Part shown: one piece after another, positions 52,351 through 61,622 of the stretch | Position numbering within the stretch: the stretch's first letter is position 1 | Layout of the letters: each line of letters starts with the position of its first letter | Origin: Marinihelvus sp963695135 | GTDB lineage: Bacteria > Pseudomonadota > Gammaproteobacteria > Xanthomonadales > SZUA-36 | Assembly: GCA_963695135.1 (NCBI GenBank) | Contig: CAVOGA010000001.1 | Coordinates: forward strand, 744,001-808,000 | DNA: 64,000 nt | Reading direction: 5' to 3' | Notes under the pieces: generated by a model | Seen by the model: only the letters and a program-made list of their open reading frames with translations | What the model was told of the DNA's origin: nothing | Databases searched by the model: none | Position numbers and translations under genes: made by a program

Positions 52351-52822
52351 TACGCACCCGGGCGGGCCTCAGGGCACTGACCCGGCGCCCGCCGGCACCT
52401 GGCTGGGCTTTGATTTCGGACTGCGGCGTATCGGCGTGGCTTCCGGCCAGACTGCAACCGGCAGCGCCGGTCCCCTGGACGTCGTCGCCCACGGCCCGCA
52501 GCAGCCGGACTGGGACCACATCCGCGCATTGCTCAGGGAATGGCGTCCCGTGGGCGTGCTGGTCGGTCTGCCCCTCGGCAAGGATGGAGAGGAGACAAAG
52601 CTCTCGCGTCGCGCGCGTGCCTTCGGCGAGCAGCTGGCAAAAGAAGCGGGTGCAGCCCTGGTGTTCCAGGATGAGCGGCTCACTTCCTGGGCGGCGGATG
52701 AACAGTTCGTGGCCCAGCGCGCCAGCGGCGCGGCACGGCGCAAGGATGCCGCGCGCCTGGATGCCAAGGCGGCTGCCATCATTCTGCAGAACTGGCTACA
52801 ATCCCGGCACCATGAGCCCTGA
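52343..52822 (+). CDS. ruvX: Putative Holliday junction resolvase RuvX (YqgF)
   Basis: A 159-residue RNase H-fold protein: GFDFGLRRIGVA (first acidic residue), GVLVGLPLGKDGEE, FQDERLTSWAAD and KDAARLDAKAAAIIL. Family members act in 16S rRNA 5' maturation and possibly recombination. The GTG at 52343 overlaps the yqgE end, and its own end overlaps pyrB by 11 bases. Confidence 0.9.
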   Translation: MPDTHPGGPQGTDPAPAGTWLGFDFGLRRIGVASGQTATGSAGPLDVVAHGPQQPDWDHIRALLREWRPVGVLVGLPLGKDGEETKLSRRARAFGEQLAKEAGAALVFQDERLTSWAADEQFVAQRASGAARRKDAARLDAKAAAIILQNWLQSRHHEP

Positions 52823-53732
52823 AGCGCCCCGTCACCTGCTTGATATCGACAGCCAGCCCACCCCGGTGCTGCAGGCCATGCTTGATGACGCCGCCAGGAT
52901 TGCCGCCGACCCCGGCGCCTATCGCGGCGGCTGTTCCGACGGCCTGATGGTTAACCTGTTTTACGAACCCAGCACACGCACGCGCGTCAGCTTCGAGATC
53001 GCCGCAACCCGCCTCGGCATGCGCGTGGTGAACATCGCAGCGTCCGACAGTTCGGTGAAGAAGGGCGAAACCCTGATGGATACCTTCCAGACGCTGCAGG
53101 CCATGTCGCCGGACGTGGTCGTGGTCCGTCACCCGGATAACGGTGCGCTGGGGCCGCTGGCCGCTGCCGCGGCGGACGGGCTGCACCTGGTCAATGCGGG
53201 GGACGGCAGCCGGGCGCATCCGACCCAGGCCCTGCTCGATGCACTGACGCTGAAGCGGCATTACGGGAACCTCGCCAGCCTGCGGATACTGATCGCCGGT
53301 GACCTGCACCATTCCCGTGTCACCCGGTCCGATGTGGCCCTGTTCAAGAAGCTCGGGGTAGGTGAAATCCGCCTGTGCGCGCCGCCCGGCCTGGAAGCCG
53401 GCCCGCAGGTCTCGGACGGAGCCCTTTGTTTCAGTGATTTCGATGCGGCGCTGGAGGGTGTGGACGTGGTCATGATGCTGCGCATTCAGCACGAGCGGCT
53501 GGCGGGCATTTCAATACCCGACAGTGAGAGCTACCACCGTCGCTGGGGTTTGACGCCGGAGCGACTTGAGCGAGCTGCACCGGGCTGCCTCGTGATGCAT
53601 CCGGGGCCGATGAACCGCGGCGTTGAAATCGCCTCGGAAGTTGCTGATGGACCGCAGTCGGTAATTCTTGAGCAGGTCGCCAACGGCGTGGCCGCGCGCA
53701 TGGCTGTCCTGCGGGCCTTACTCAGGGCCTGA
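52812..53732 (+). CDS. pyrB: Aspartate carbamoyltransferase catalytic chain
   Basis: Makes carbamoyl-aspartate from aspartate and carbamoyl phosphate, the first committed step of pyrimidine synthesis. The 306-residue chain has the carbamoyl-phosphate motif FYEPSTRTRVSFE, the 80s-loop region SDSSVKKGETLMDT, and HPTQALLD. The ATG at 52812 is chosen; the frame stays open upstream only as out-of-frame ruvX sequence. The pyrR and pyrC genes that flank pyrB in Pseudomonas are absent here. Confidence 0.95.
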   Translation: MSPEAPRHLLDIDSQPTPVLQAMLDDAARIAADPGAYRGGCSDGLMVNLFYEPSTRTRVSFEIAATRLGMRVVNIAASDSSVKKGETLMDTFQTLQAMSPDVVVVRHPDNGALGPLAAAAADGLHLVNAGDGSRAHPTQALLDALTLKRHYGNLASLRILIAGDLHHSRVTRSDVALFKKLGVGEIRLCAPPGLEAGPQVSDGALCFSDFDAALEGVDVVMMLRIQHERLAGISIPDSESYHRRWGLTPERLERAAPGCLVMHPGPMNRGVEIASEVADGPQSVILEQVANGVAARMAVLRALLRA

Positions 53733-53801
53733 CTGCCGGCTTGCTCGCGATTGCCCGGGTCGCAAGCAGGCACAGGACTGTCAGCAGGTGCGGGTTCACC
53801 G

Positions 53802-54221
53802 CTACCAGCTGCCCTGATTGGGCATGGAGGCCCAGGGTTCCTGCGGGGGCAGGGCTTCACCGCGCTGCAACAGTTCGATGCTGATGCCATCGGGCGACCG
53901 CACGAAGGCCATGTGGCCGTCCCGGGGTGGCCGGTTGATGGTCACTCCCGAGTCCATGAGGTGTTGGCACAGGGCGTAGATGTCATCCACCAGGTAGGCC
54001 AGGTGGCCGAAATTGCGTCCCCCGGTGTATTCCTCCGGGTCCCAGTTCCAGGTCAGCTCAAGCTGCGCCTCCTCGTCGCCGGGTGCGGCCAGGAAGACCA
54101 GTGTAAAGCGCCCCGCCTCGATGTCCCGCCGCTTCAGTTCCTGCAGGCCCAGCTTGTTGCAGTAAAAATCCAGCGATTCATCCAGGTCGCTGACGCGCAC
54201 CATCGTGTGAAGGTATTTCAT
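53802..54221 (-). CDS. gloA: Lactoylglutathione lyase (glyoxalase I) family protein
   Basis: A 139-residue VOC-fold metalloenzyme. Metal ligands expected for GloA are seen: His5 in YLHTMVRV, Glu in QLELTWNW, His in FGHLAYLV and Glu in ISIELLQRGE. It would isomerise the methylglyoxal-glutathione adduct, which fits a gshB-containing genome. The ATG at 54221 gives the standard start. It converges with pyrB. Confidence 0.85.
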   Translation of the reverse strand: MKYLHTMVRVSDLDESLDFYCNKLGLQELKRRDIEAGRFTLVFLAAPGDEEAQLELTWNWDPEEYTGGRNFGHLAYLVDDIYALCQHLMDSGVTINRPPRDGHMAFVRSPDGISIELLQRGEALPPQEPWASMPNQGSW

Positions 54222-54285
54222 CGGCGGTATTTCATCATTGGGCTTTCCGTGTTTATGCTCTGCAGCCAGGAAACGGGAGATTACC

Positions 54286-54751
54286 ATGGCCGGCCAGGAC
54301 ACCGGTGCGCGCGGGGAGTTGATCCGCCGCTCCATCATGCTTCAACTCAAGTTGATTGTGGACGGCGTCCGGGATTTTCTCCTGGTGCCGGTAGCACTGG
54401 TCGCGACGCTGGCCGGCCTGTTGCGTGGCGGCGATGATCCATCGAGGGAGTTCAACCGGGTGATCGAACTGGGCCGCGCCACCGACGAATGGATCGATCT
54501 GTTCGGGGTGCACCAGGGCGGCCCGGGAAGCCGCCGACGTTCCTGACGGCGCTCAGGGCGCATCGCCGCGTAATCTGGAAGAGTGGGCCAATCGTGCGGA
54601 AGCAGCGATTCAGAAGGAAATCAACAGCGGCGAATTGAGTGAACAGGCAGCCCGCGCCTTGCGGCGCGCCATGGGCAGGCCGGACTCCGGCACGGGGCAG
54701 ACCGACGGGCGTGCAGGGGATTCCGAACACGACCCCGGGCCGGGTCAGTAG
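54286..54751 (+). pseudogene. Small conserved-type protein of unknown function, apparently frameshifted
   Basis: The first frame (ATG 54286, good GGGAGA site) gives 86 residues with one hydrophobic segment (DFLLVPVALVATLAGLLRGG) and RATDEWIDLFG, then turns into a short Arg-rich end and stops at 54546. A second frame, with no start codon of its own, continues to 54751 with protein-like sequence (NLEEWANRAEAAIQKEINSG; LSEQAARALRRAM). One C fewer in the CCC at 54522-54524 would fuse them into about 154 residues. I do not know a function. The second stop overlaps the convergent CBS gene end. Confidence 0.55.
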
Positions 54752-55179
54752 GATCCTGCAATATAGTGGTTCAGCTGCTCGATCTGCGCCTGCTTTTCCT
54801 CCACCACGATCTTCACCAGGTCACCGATTGATACGATGCCCAGCAACTGGTCACCATCCACGACCGGAAGGTGCCGGCAGCGGCAGTTCGTCATGACCTC
54901 CATGCACTCCTCCACCGAGTCCGTCGGCTTGGCAAGTATCACCGGCGAGGACATCACGTCCCTGACCGGCGTATCGCTTGAGGAGCGCGACTTCAGGGCA
55001 ATCTTCTGCATGTAGTCCCGTTCCGTGAAAATTCCGGTGATTTCCTCGTGACGCTTGACCAGGACTGCTCCGATATTCACCTCCGCCATGAGGCTGATGG
55101 CATCAAGGACCGACTCGTGCTCGTCGACGCACAGCACCATGCTGCCTTTTTGCTGGATGATCTCGGAGACCGCTTTCAT
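54745..55179 (-). CDS. Tandem CBS-domain protein
   Basis: A 144-residue protein made of two CBS modules (about 8-62, GAVLVKRHEEITGIFTERDY, and 73-128, RHLPVVDGDQLLGIVSIGD). CBS pairs bind adenine nucleotides or SAM and regulate partner proteins. Stand-alone proteins of this kind have no assigned enzyme activity. Its stop overlaps that of the convergent small gene. Confidence 0.85.
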   Translation of the reverse strand: MKAVSEIIQQKGSMVLCVDEHESVLDAISLMAEVNIGAVLVKRHEEITGIFTERDYMQKIALKSRSSSDTPVRDVMSSPVILAKPTDSVEECMEVMTNCRCRHLPVVDGDQLLGIVSIGDLVKIVVEEKQAQIEQLNHYIAGSY

Positions 55180-55265
55180 GATGCCAGGAACCTTGGGTGG
55201 AGTTCACTTAAGCATAGTCGGCGGCCGGCGGATTTCAACGCGGCTCGTGGCCTTGCCCGCGGTGT

Positions 55266-55559
55266 TCAGCCCGGCGGCCTGTCATCCCGGGAGACCACCG
55301 TGTACTCGCCTTCAATGGCCTCGCCCGCGCCGGGGCGGGTGTCGCGGGGCGTGCCGTCGGGGCGGGGCGTTGCGCCCTGCCGAAGGCTGCGCCAGTTTCT
55401 GAACCACAACCACAGGCCGGCGATGAGAGAAACGCCAAGAACCACCAGGAAGGCCACGATGCCCACCATGAATGCGCCGACCAGGAACAGGACGGTGACC
55501 ACGGCGGCCAGCGCGCGGGTGAGGGGGTTTCCGGGTGGTGGTGTGAGGTAGACTGGCAT
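55266..55559 (-). CDS. Small two-helix membrane protein, unknown function
   Basis: A 97-residue protein with a short polar start, two membrane helices (about 16-50, VVTVLFLVGAFMVGIVAFLV and LGVSLIAGLWLWF) and a polar tail ending in the EGEYTVVSRDD motif. I recognise no named family. An overlapping frame (55235-55615) has no membrane or domain pattern and is rejected. Divergent from the Rieske gene. Confidence 0.6.
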   Translation of the reverse strand: MPVYLTPPPGNPLTRALAAVVTVLFLVGAFMVGIVAFLVVLGVSLIAGLWLWFRNWRSLRQGATPRPDGTPRDTRPGAGEAIEGEYTVVSRDDRPPG

Positions 55560-55614
55560 GCTTCAAATATAGCGTCTGATAGCGCAAATATGGGGTCAGG
55601 AGGGCTGGAAGCCA

Positions 55615-55959
55615 ATGACAGAGTCGGGGAGTAAGCCGGGGAGAAAGCTGTGCCTGCTCGAGGAGCTTGCGGTTGGCGCCGGGCGGGAATTCCGCTCCGG
55701 CCGTGGCTTCGTGGCGGTTTTTCGCGGAACCGGCGGCATCAGCGCCTGGCTCAACAGTTGCCCGCACCAGGGCCGCAGCCTGAACTTTGCCGCGGACGAG
55801 TTCCTGTTTACCGGGGAAGGCCGCCTGGTCTGCCCCCATCACGGCGCGGTTTTCGACCTCGATAACGGCGCCTGCCTCGAGGGGCCCTGCAAGGGCGCCG
55901 GGCTCACCCCGGTGACGGTGCGGCTCGAGGATGGCGCCATCTGGCTCCAGGAAGACTGA
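55615..55959 (+). CDS. Rieske-type [2Fe-2S] protein
   Basis: A 114-residue single Rieske domain with both cluster motifs: CPHQGRSL and CPHHGAVFD. No membrane segment or signal is seen, so it resembles soluble Rieske ferredoxins that pass electrons to oxygenases or similar enzymes. No oxygenase or reductase gene is next to it, so its partner is unknown. Confidence 0.88.
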   Translation: MTESGSKPGRKLCLLEELAVGAGREFRSGRGFVAVFRGTGGISAWLNSCPHQGRSLNFAADEFLFTGEGRLVCPHHGAVFDLDNGACLEGPCKGAGLTPVTVRLEDGAIWLQED

Positions 55960-56009
55960 CCCCGGTTCCCGTCCGCATCCCGGGCCGGGTCGCGTGGCCC
56001 GCCGAGGGC

Positions 56010-57848
56010 TCAAAACATCAGGTTGACGACGGTCAGCATGACCACCAGGAAGATAATGGACATGCCTGTCCCCACGCGCACGAAATCACGCACCTTGTAG
56101 CCGCCGGGGCCCATGATCAGCGCGTTCACCTGGTGCGTCGGCAGGATGAAGGCATTGGAGGTGGACAGGGCGATGATCAGCGCATACATCATCGGGTTGG
56201 CGCCGGTGGCCAGCGCGATACTGATGCCGATGGGCACCAGGATGGTGGTCGCGCCAACATTGGACATCACCAGCGAAAACACCGTGGCCAGCAGCGCGAG
56301 CATGATCTGGATCGCCAGGTCCGGCATGTCGCCGAGCATGGCCAGCGCCTGCTGGGCGATCCAGGCGGCGGTTCCCGTCCGTTCCATGGCCTGGCCCAGG
56401 GGAATCAGGCTGGCAACGAGAAAAACGGTCTTCCAGCTGACCGACTCATAGGCCTCGTCCATGCTCAGAACCCCGCTGAGCACCATGCCCAGGGCGCCCA
56501 CCAGCAGGCAGATCGCGAGGCGTAAATCGGTGAATATGATCAAGCCGATGGACAGGGCGAAAAACGTCAGCGCGTAGCCGACCTTCTGCGGCCGCTGTTC
56601 TTCCTTGGGAATGTCCGTGGCGACGATAAAGTCCCGCTCCAGTTGCACGGAGCCCAGGTCCCGCCAGGTGCTGTGACTGACCAGGCAGTCGCCGGTTTCC
56701 ATTACCTGCTCGCGGAGATCGTCATGCAGGATTTCACCGCGGCGGTTGATCGCCAGCACGCTGATGCCGTAGCGCTTGCGCAGCCTGGCCTCGCCGATGG
56801 TCTGGCCGATCAGCCGGGACCCCGGGGGAATTACGACCTCGGAAATCCCGGCCCGGCTCGGGTTAAACAGGCCCCCGAAGGTTCGCAGGCTGGGGTTGAC
56901 GCGGCACTGGTTGTCCAGGGCGAACTGCCCGACCCGCTCCCTGGAGCCCATGACGCCAAGGATGGTGCCCACCCAGATCATCTCGTCGGACGGCGGCGCC
57001 ATGCGTGGCTCCTCGGTGTTGCGGATGCCAAGCAGGCGGGGCGCGCCGGGCAGTTTCTCCGCCTCGCCCACGGTCATGCCCACCATGGGGCTGTCGACGG
57101 TGACCACCAGCTCGTAGACATCGCCCTTGATGCCGTAAACATCTTCGAAATAGGTCTTGGTGCGCGCCGGCGAGCCGAGCCGCACTTCCTCGCGCGCCGG
57201 TAACAGCCATTTGCCCAGCAGCAGAAAGTACAGGATGCCGGCGGTCAGCAGTCCCAGCCCCACCGGGGTGACGTCGAACAGCTCGAAGGTTCCGAGGGTC
57301 TGGGCGCCGGCCGGCAGCGCCTCGTTCGAGTTCTGGATCAGGTCATTGAGCAGGATCAGCGGCGATGAGCCGACCATGGTCAGGGTGCCGCCCATGATGG
57401 CGCAAAAGCCCATGGGCATGAGGAGCTTGGAGATAGGAATTTCTGTCCGCGAGGAGATTTTGGACACGACCGGCAGAAACAGGGCCGTGGCGCCGACATT
57501 CTGCATGATGCCGGAGATGCCCCCGACGATGCCTGAGGTCAGCGGAATGATGCGCGCCGCCGTGTTGCCGCCTACTTTCAGGATCCACGCGGCCACCACG
57601 GTCATGACGCCGGTCCGGTCGAGCCCGGCGCCCAGAATCATGACGGCGATGATGGACAGCACGGCGTTGGAGGCAAAACCATCGAACAGCTGTGCCGCAG
57701 GTACCAGGCCGAGCACGCCCAGGATGACCATGATGGTGATGGCCACCACGTCCACGCGCAGGACTTCGAACACGAACATGAGGATGGTCACCACCAGCAC
57801 GGCGAGTACCAGGGTCATGTCCAGGGTCAGCGTGAGGCCGGATTCCAT
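56010..57848 (-). CDS. SLC13/DASS-family permease with RCK_C (TrkA-C) domains
   Basis: A 612-residue transporter. Two halves of membrane helices (about 10-210 and 410-612) flank a soluble region with two TrkA-C/RCK_C-like domains (about 225-315 and 318-400; GSRLIGQTIGEARLRKRYGI). Conserved hairpins carry the divalent-anion symporter motifs (NVGATALFLP; SNVGATTILVP). Family members move sulfate, dicarboxylates or related anions; the substrate here is not determined. The ATG has no clear ribosome site. Confidence 0.82.
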   Translation of the reverse strand: MESGLTLTLDMTLVLAVLVVTILMFVFEVLRVDVVAITIMVILGVLGLVPAAQLFDGFASNAVLSIIAVMILGAGLDRTGVMTVVAAWILKVGGNTAARIIPLTSGIVGGISGIMQNVGATALFLPVVSKISSRTEIPISKLLMPMGFCAIMGGTLTMVGSSPLILLNDLIQNSNEALPAGAQTLGTFELFDVTPVGLGLLTAGILYFLLLGKWLLPAREEVRLGSPARTKTYFEDVYGIKGDVYELVVTVDSPMVGMTVGEAEKLPGAPRLLGIRNTEEPRMAPPSDEMIWVGTILGVMGSRERVGQFALDNQCRVNPSLRTFGGLFNPSRAGISEVVIPPGSRLIGQTIGEARLRKRYGISVLAINRRGEILHDDLREQVMETGDCLVSHSTWRDLGSVQLERDFIVATDIPKEEQRPQKVGYALTFFALSIGLIIFTDLRLAICLLVGALGMVLSGVLSMDEAYESVSWKTVFLVASLIPLGQAMERTGTAAWIAQQALAMLGDMPDLAIQIMLALLATVFSLVMSNVGATTILVPIGISIALATGANPMMYALIIALSTSNAFILPTHQVNALIMGPGGYKVRDFVRVGTGMSIIFLVVMLTVVNLMF

Positions 57849-57943
57849 TGGTGTAAGTAAAACTCCCCCTTGTGACGTCTAACCCTACCGCGACTGGCCG
57901 CGCAGGGAAACGGTCCCGTGGCCATTACCGTCCGCAAACCGCA

Positions 57944-58645
57944 TCACCGTGCGCAGCGCCGGAACAGCAGATCGCGGGTTTCATGTCCGAGGCGGTCGCC
58001 GCGGGCCTCGTACTTGGTGCCCGGACGCCACGGGGGCTGATCCACGTAGCCGCCGTCTTCGGACAGGTTTTCGAAATCGCTGCTGCCCTGCAGTACCTCC
58101 AGCATGTGCTCCGCGTAGGGCACCCAGTCCGTGGCCAGGTGCAGCAGACCGCCGGTCTGCAGCTTTTGCGCCAGCAGGGCCACGAAGTCCGGTTGAATCA
58201 GGCGCCGCTTGTTGTGGCGTTTCTTATGCCAGGGGTCCGGAAAGTAAATCCGCACGCCGGCCAGGGACTGTTCCGGTATCCGTTCCGTCAGAAAAACGAC
58301 CGCGTCCCCGAGGTACACGCGAACGTTGTCCACCCCCTGCTCTTCGAGCGCCAGCAGCAGGCGACCCACGCCCGGCGGGTGGACCTCGACGGCCAGAAAA
58401 TTTGTGTCCGGCTCTGCGCTGGCCATGCGCCAGGTGCTTTCGCCGTTGCCAAAACCGATTTCAAGAACGGTGGCCGCGTGTCGCTTGAACAGCAGGTCGA
58501 AATCCAGCGCTTCCGCGGTCCCGGCAATACCAAATTCCGGATAAAGCGTGTCGATGGCCCGCTGTTGACCCGGGGTCAACCGGCCCCCCCGCACCACGAA
58601 GCTGCGCACCGGACGATGGGGTCGGTCTGTCTCATTTCCTGTCAT
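57944..58645 (-). CDS. trmB: tRNA (guanine-N7-)-methyltransferase
   Basis: Forms m7G46 in tRNA with SAM. The 233-residue chain has LEIGFGNGESTWRMA (SAM loop), VRIYFPDPWHKKRHNKRR (the TrmB signature) and TKYEARGDRLGH. The ATG at 58645 gives the normal N terminus; the long upstream extension in the same frame is antisense to metK and rejected. Confidence 0.94.
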   Translation of the reverse strand: MTGNETDRPHRPVRSFVVRGGRLTPGQQRAIDTLYPEFGIAGTAEALDFDLLFKRHAATVLEIGFGNGESTWRMASAEPDTNFLAVEVHPPGVGRLLLALEEQGVDNVRVYLGDAVVFLTERIPEQSLAGVRIYFPDPWHKKRHNKRRLIQPDFVALLAQKLQTGGLLHLATDWVPYAEHMLEVLQGSSDFENLSEDGGYVDQPPWRPGTKYEARGDRLGHETRDLLFRRCAR

Positions 58646-58739
58646 GGGGGGGATTGTAACGTAAGGCCTGCGCGCTGCCTGTGCAGTTTTCGCCCGGACG
58701 CCGGCGTTTGAACAGGTGCAATGCAGACGCCCTTGCATT

Positions 58740-58777
58740 AGAATATATCTCTTAATCCCAATGAAGAGATATATTCT
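58740..58777. promoter_or_regulatory. Perfect 14-bp AT-rich inverted repeat before metK
   Basis: AGAATATATCTCTT (58740-58753) and AAGAGATATATTCT (58764-58777) are exact reverse complements around a 10-base spacer, ending 27 bases before the metK ATG. TAGAAT at 58739-58744 could be a -10 box, placing the repeat over the transcription start, as expected for a repressor operator. It does not contain a MetJ box. A SAM/SAH-responsive ArsR-type regulator site (SahR/SamR) is one possibility; an RNA hairpin is another. Confidence 0.75.
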
Positions 58778-58804
58778 CTTTGCGATGCAGCTGAGACACC
58801 TGCC

Positions 58805-59981
<1,177 letters not shown>

Positions 59982-60003
59982 GGCCGGATCGCTTAACGCG
60001 CCA

Positions 60004-60075
60004 CCCCGAGAAGCGCTGCAGCCGGAACCGTCCGGCGAGGCTCGGGGAAGCGCGGCAAATGAACAACGGCGCTTG
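60004..60075 (+). promoter_or_regulatory. SAH riboswitch upstream of ahcY
   Basis: Fits the S-adenosylhomocysteine riboswitch layout. P1 is CCCCGAG (60004-60010) with CTCGGGG (60041-60047); P2 is GCCGG (60021-60025) with CCGGC (60032-60036); and the pseudoknot pairs AAGCGC (60011-60016) with GCGCTT (60069-60074). The conserved core GCGCTGCAGCC and GAGGCTCGG is present. SAH binding normally turns on ahcY, whose start is 27 bases downstream. Confidence 0.9.
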
Positions 60076-60101
60076 GTAACAACGATCTGGAGTTTGAAAC
60101 C

Positions 60102-61532
60102 ATGAACGCAGTAGTAGAAAACCTGCAGAAAGACGATTATTTCGTGGCCGATATTTCCCTGGCCGACTTTGGTCGCAAGGAAATCGCCATTGCTGAAACC
60201 GAAATGCCGGGCCTGGTGTCCATCCGCGAGGAACTGGCTGCCGAGCAGCCCCTGAAGGGCGCGCGCATCGCCGGCTCCCTGCACATGACCATCCAGACCG
60301 CGGTGCTCATCGAGTCCCTCGAGGCGCTGGGTGCTCAGGTGCGCTGGGCTTCCTGCAACATCTATTCCACCCAGGACCATGCGGCGGCAGCCATCGCGGC
60401 CAACGGCACGCCGGTATTCGCCTTCAAGGGCGAGAACCTCGACGAGTACTGGGAATTCACGCACCGCATCTTCCAGTGGAAAGATGAGAACGGCAACGAG
60501 ACCTTTGCCAACATGATCCTGGACGATGGCGGCGATGCCACCATGCTGTTGCACCTCGGCGCCCGTGCCGAGAAAGATGCCAGCGTGCTGGACAACCCGG
60601 GCAGCGAAGAGGAAGTGTGCCTGTTCAACGCCATCCGCAAGCGTCTCGACACCCAGCCGGGCTTTTACAGCAAGGCCCTGGCCGCCGTGCAGGGCGTGAC
60701 CGAAGAAACCACCACCGGCGTCAAGCGCCTGTACAAGTTCGCCAAGGAAGGCAGCCTGCCGTTCCCGGCGATCAACGTGAACGATTCCGTCACCAAGTCC
60801 AAGTTCGATAACCTCTACGGTTGCCGCGAGTCCCTGGTGGACAGCATCAAGCGCGCCACGGACGTGATGATTGCGGGCAAGGTCGCCGTGGTCGCCGGCT
60901 TCGGCGACGTGGGCAAGGGTTCCGCCCAGTCCCTGCGCGCCCTGGGCGCCATCGTGTGGGTCACGGAAATCGACCCGATCTGCGCCCTGCAGGCCGCGAT
61001 GGAAGGCTTCCGGGTCGTGACCATGGAAGAAGCCGTGGACAAGGCGGACATCTTTGTCACCGCCACCGGTAACTACAACATCATTACCCGTGATCACATG
61101 GCCGCCATGAAGAACGAGGCCATCGTATGCAACATCGGACACTTCGATAATGAAATCGACGTGGCCGGCCTCAAGGACTGCACCTGGGAGAACATCAAGC
61201 CGCAGGTGGATCACGTGATCTTCCCGGATGGCAAGCGCATCATCCTGCTGGCCGAAGGCCGCCTGGTGAACCTGGGCTGCGGCACCGGTCATCCGAGCTT
61301 CGTGATGTCCAACTCCTTCACCAACCAGGTGCTGGCCCAGATCGAGCTGTGGACGAAAGGTGATCAGTACGAGAACCAGGTCTACGTGCTGCCCAAGCAC
61401 CTCGATGAGAAGGTGGCGGAACTGCACCTTGAGCGTATCGGCGCCAAGCTGACCAGGCTCACCAAGGCCCAGGCGGATTACATCGGTGTTGAAGTGGACG
61501 GCCCCTTCAAGCCCGACCACTATCGCTACTGA
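60102..61532 (+). CDS. ahcY: Adenosylhomocysteinase
   Basis: NAD-dependent hydrolysis of SAH to homocysteine and adenosine, relieving inhibition of methyltransferases. The 476 residues show GARIAGSLHMTIQTAVLIE, the NAD loop VVAGFGDVGKGSAQSLRALG, CNIGHFDNEID and the C-terminal KPDHYRY. Directly preceded by the SAH riboswitch and GGAG. metK and metF on either side complete the methyl cycle. Confidence 0.97.
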   Translation: MNAVVENLQKDDYFVADISLADFGRKEIAIAETEMPGLVSIREELAAEQPLKGARIAGSLHMTIQTAVLIESLEALGAQVRWASCNIYSTQDHAAAAIAANGTPVFAFKGENLDEYWEFTHRIFQWKDENGNETFANMILDDGGDATMLLHLGARAEKDASVLDNPGSEEEVCLFNAIRKRLDTQPGFYSKALAAVQGVTEETTTGVKRLYKFAKEGSLPFPAINVNDSVTKSKFDNLYGCRESLVDSIKRATDVMIAGKVAVVAGFGDVGKGSAQSLRALGAIVWVTEIDPICALQAAMEGFRVVTMEEAVDKADIFVTATGNYNIITRDHMAAMKNEAIVCNIGHFDNEIDVAGLKDCTWENIKPQVDHVIFPDGKRIILLAEGRLVNLGCGTGHPSFVMSNSFTNQVLAQIELWTKGDQYENQVYVLPKHLDEKVAELHLERIGAKLTRLTKAQADYIGVEVDGPFKPDHYRY

Positions 61533-61560
61533 GTTCTTAAACGCACTGATGATCAGGACA

Positions 61561-61586
61561 CGCGGGGGCGGTTTTCCGCCCCCGCG
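61561..61586 (+). terminator. Strong hairpin after ahcY
   Basis: An 11-bp perfect GC stem (61561-61571 with 61576-61586) closed by TTTT. It lacks a T run on either side, so it may be an imperfect terminator or an RNA-stabilising hairpin between ahcY and metF. Confidence 0.45.
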
Positions 61587-61622
61587 TCGTCCGGGTTTCA
61601 TTCCTTCAGGTCCAATACACCC

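Noticed and set aside
52410..52811. N-terminal extension of pyrB
   Set aside because: It is ruvX read out of frame; the ATG at 52812 gives the normal ATCase start.
58646..58804. MetJ box or SAM riboswitch before metK
   Set aside because: No AGACGTCT-type repeats and no SAM riboswitch core; only the AT-rich palindrome is present.
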